Shown here in pieces: positions 62,620 through 64,000 of a stretch of 64,000 nt of DNA. The DNA comes from Symsagittifera roscoffensis (taxonomy: Eukaryota > Xenacoelomorpha > Acoela > Convolutidae): positions 642,201 to 706,200 of the forward strand of contig NC_087066.1 in assembly GCF_963678635.1 (NCBI RefSeq), in the 5' to 3' direction. The notes beneath the pieces are model-generated. The model made no database searches. It saw nothing but the letters and a program-made list of their open reading frames with translations, and was not told where the DNA came from. The position numbers and the translations under genes are program-made. Position 1 is the first letter of the stretch. Every line of letters starts with the position of its first letter.

Positions 62620-63280
62620 ATTATTCAAACAACAAATCAAGAAACAACAGACCATATAAAAAAATAAAGCAACAGATCCCGTAAAAATTTTAGATTTAGA
62701 ACAATTAGCTACCAAACCAGATCAAGAAACCGTTCTCAATCATAAATTCAAAATAATTCACAACATCCAGATAGAGAAATTCATATCTATAAAATTAGTA
62801 TACCTAAATATCAACGACGGACAAATCAGGTACAAAGTACATGTGAAACAACTCCAGACCCATTAGGTATGGATAACATCAAACCTTAGAACTGAAAAAA
62901 AATCATTTTTACTGTGAAAGCACAGATGACGAAAGTGAAAAAGAAAGCCCATTTGTTATTCATATAATGAAAAATGAACACGAAATATGAAACTCCATTT
63001 AATTCTAGTTTTTACCAAAAAGATTCCCAACTCAATTTCTAACAAAAATAACTTTAATCAGACAACAAAAATAAACTATAGCACATATAGTTGACAATCA
63101 AACAAATATGGAAACCGTATATCAAATAAAACACTCTAAACACCCCCACTTAGACAAAAGTTTTGAACAATCCCACTTCTTTTAGAAAGCCCAAAAACGA
63201 AAGATTTAAATCACTGGACATTGAATTAGGTTTTTTGATCCAATCTGGACCAGAATGAAAAAAAAAATAGGGCTCATACA
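62620..63280 (+). pseudogene. gag C-terminal and protease remnant, second duplicate
   Basis: Repeats the N/R-rich to protease segment of 61,690-62,340: the same order of blocks (cagaccatataa, tagctaccaaa, cgacggacaaatcaggtac) recurs ~950 bp later. The second protease site, near 63,225-63,255, reads roughly LIQSGPE, also without the catalytic D. The duplication predates or accompanies the decay, because both copies have diverged. Confidence 0.7.
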
Positions 63281-63289
63281 TGCAATGAA

Positions 63290-64000
63290 ATGCATTCATT
63301 ACACCCCATACTTTCACTTTTGAAAACTTCATGTAAGCTAGCCACAGCACAAAGCATAAAAAAAAACTATGGCAAAATTGAAACAGCCCTTATTCCAGCA
63401 AGAACGATGAAACAGAATAAGTTTCAGATAAAACCCTTCAAGCAGATAATTCGCATAACAGATATTATACACAACATAACAGGAGTACCATTTATTGCAA
63501 AATTTAAACCAAAAATCAATTTTCTAGAGACTAAAATACAAATCAAGGACAAGTATACAGAAGCAATTAATACTTTCCTAACAGTTTTGCAAAGACTCAA
63601 TAAAATAACCCCGTTCTTTTCAAGATTTTATCCTATTTATAATCAACAACGTAAGCCATGGCCCAACTGAATCCAAAACTGGACATGTATACGATTTTTC
63701 AACTAACACAAATCACCACTATGATAATGACCAAAACGCACAACAGCTATAAATGTCTGACTTTGAATTCAGATCGATTCACAAATTGTTTTGAGAAACG
63801 AATTCATCTATAAAATGAGCAAAAAAACAAATACAGATGTACAAAAATTCTCCAAAGAAAATCACGCTCAACTTGGGACTATTAGGATTTTGCAAAAAAA
63901 CGCAACCTTCTATCCCTTATACAGAGTAAACAATATTTTGAAACTCTTAGATATTTTTCAGTCTACTTTGATAAATGAAGAATTATCTCCTGACAATATG
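63290..64000 (+). pseudogene. Protease-RT linker remnant of the older copy
   Basis: The frame 63,290-63,670 is open for 126 codons and matches the younger element's linker (SCKLATAQ, NYGKIET, KPFKQIIRITDI, PFFSRFYPIYNQQRKP). After 63,670 it is broken by indels up to the window end. At the site equivalent to the younger copy's TGA there is no stop codon. Confidence 0.8.

Larger units (their letters stand above)
57374..64000 (+). mobile_element. Older decayed relative of the LTR element, running out of the window
   Basis: Starts with the same spacer and primer-binding site (tggtgcgacc at 57376). It then follows the younger element in order: leader with a CAAGG...CCTTG hairpin (58196-58209), the small basic ORF (58717-59150), Gag remnants, zinc knuckle, protease, and the pro-RT linker at the window edge. 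All frames are interrupted by many stops and indels. Part of the capsid region is missing around 60,760-60,830, and a ~950-bp Gag-to-protease segment is present twice. The pol, envelope and accessory genes would lie beyond 64,000, if present. Confidence 0.85.

Overview
The window is AT-rich, repeat-dense nuclear DNA from a eukaryote, most likely an invertebrate animal. A Polinton/Maverick with introns, a Ty3/Gypsy-type element with an envelope gene, LINE debris and satellite arrays point that way. The species cannot be named from the sequence. No bacterial gene, rRNA, tRNA or CRISPR array was seen. Host genes are almost absent: the only candidate is one acidic low-complexity ORF at 35.2-35.9 kb.

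Layout. 1-4.7 kb: two arrays of a 77-bp satellite, each followed by the same ~370-bp spacer, so the whole forms a ~2.32-kb higher-order repeat. 4.7-9.6 kb: AT-rich DNA, microsatellites and no convincing gene. 9.76-10.82 kb: a decayed Gag gene. 12.45-12.73 kb: a dispersed repeat with an inverted copy at 36.0-36.3 kb.

13,094-31,363: a complete Polinton of 18,270 bp, with a perfect 6-bp target duplication (taaacc), AG...CT termini and ~220-bp terminal inverted repeats. Its left part carries a three-exon protein-primed DNA polymerase B. Its right part is a tightly overlapping minus-strand set of 14 genes that includes packaging ATPase, integrase, penton, core-like protein, major capsid and maturation protease. 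Between them lies a 3.7-kb block bounded by ~114-bp inverted repeats. It holds a PC4-like ssDNA-binding protein, a protein with a possible HUH (H-Y-H) motif and a protein with a nuclear-localisation-like tail.

31.4-38.0 kb: AT-rich flank with a dead LINE reverse transcriptase, the acidic ORF, and ATCGATTATAAT-type palindromes.

38,038-56,945: an 18,908-bp LTR element with 410-bp LTRs that look identical by eye and a 4-bp target duplication (gatg). It encodes a small basic ORF, Gag-protease, RT-RNase H-integrase, two tiny membrane proteins, a 378-codon ORF with no ATG, an envelope-type glycoprotein that looks like a captured negative-strand RNA virus glycoprotein, and a 597-residue orphan protein. 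Pol is broken by one in-frame TGA and one frameshift. Immediately downstream, in the same orientation, an older and heavily decayed relative runs from 57,374 to the window end.

Within the Polinton the genes form a virion-like set (replicate, integrate, package, assemble, mature) plus a novel middle cassette. Within the LTR element the extra genes after pol make it resemble a complex retrovirus.
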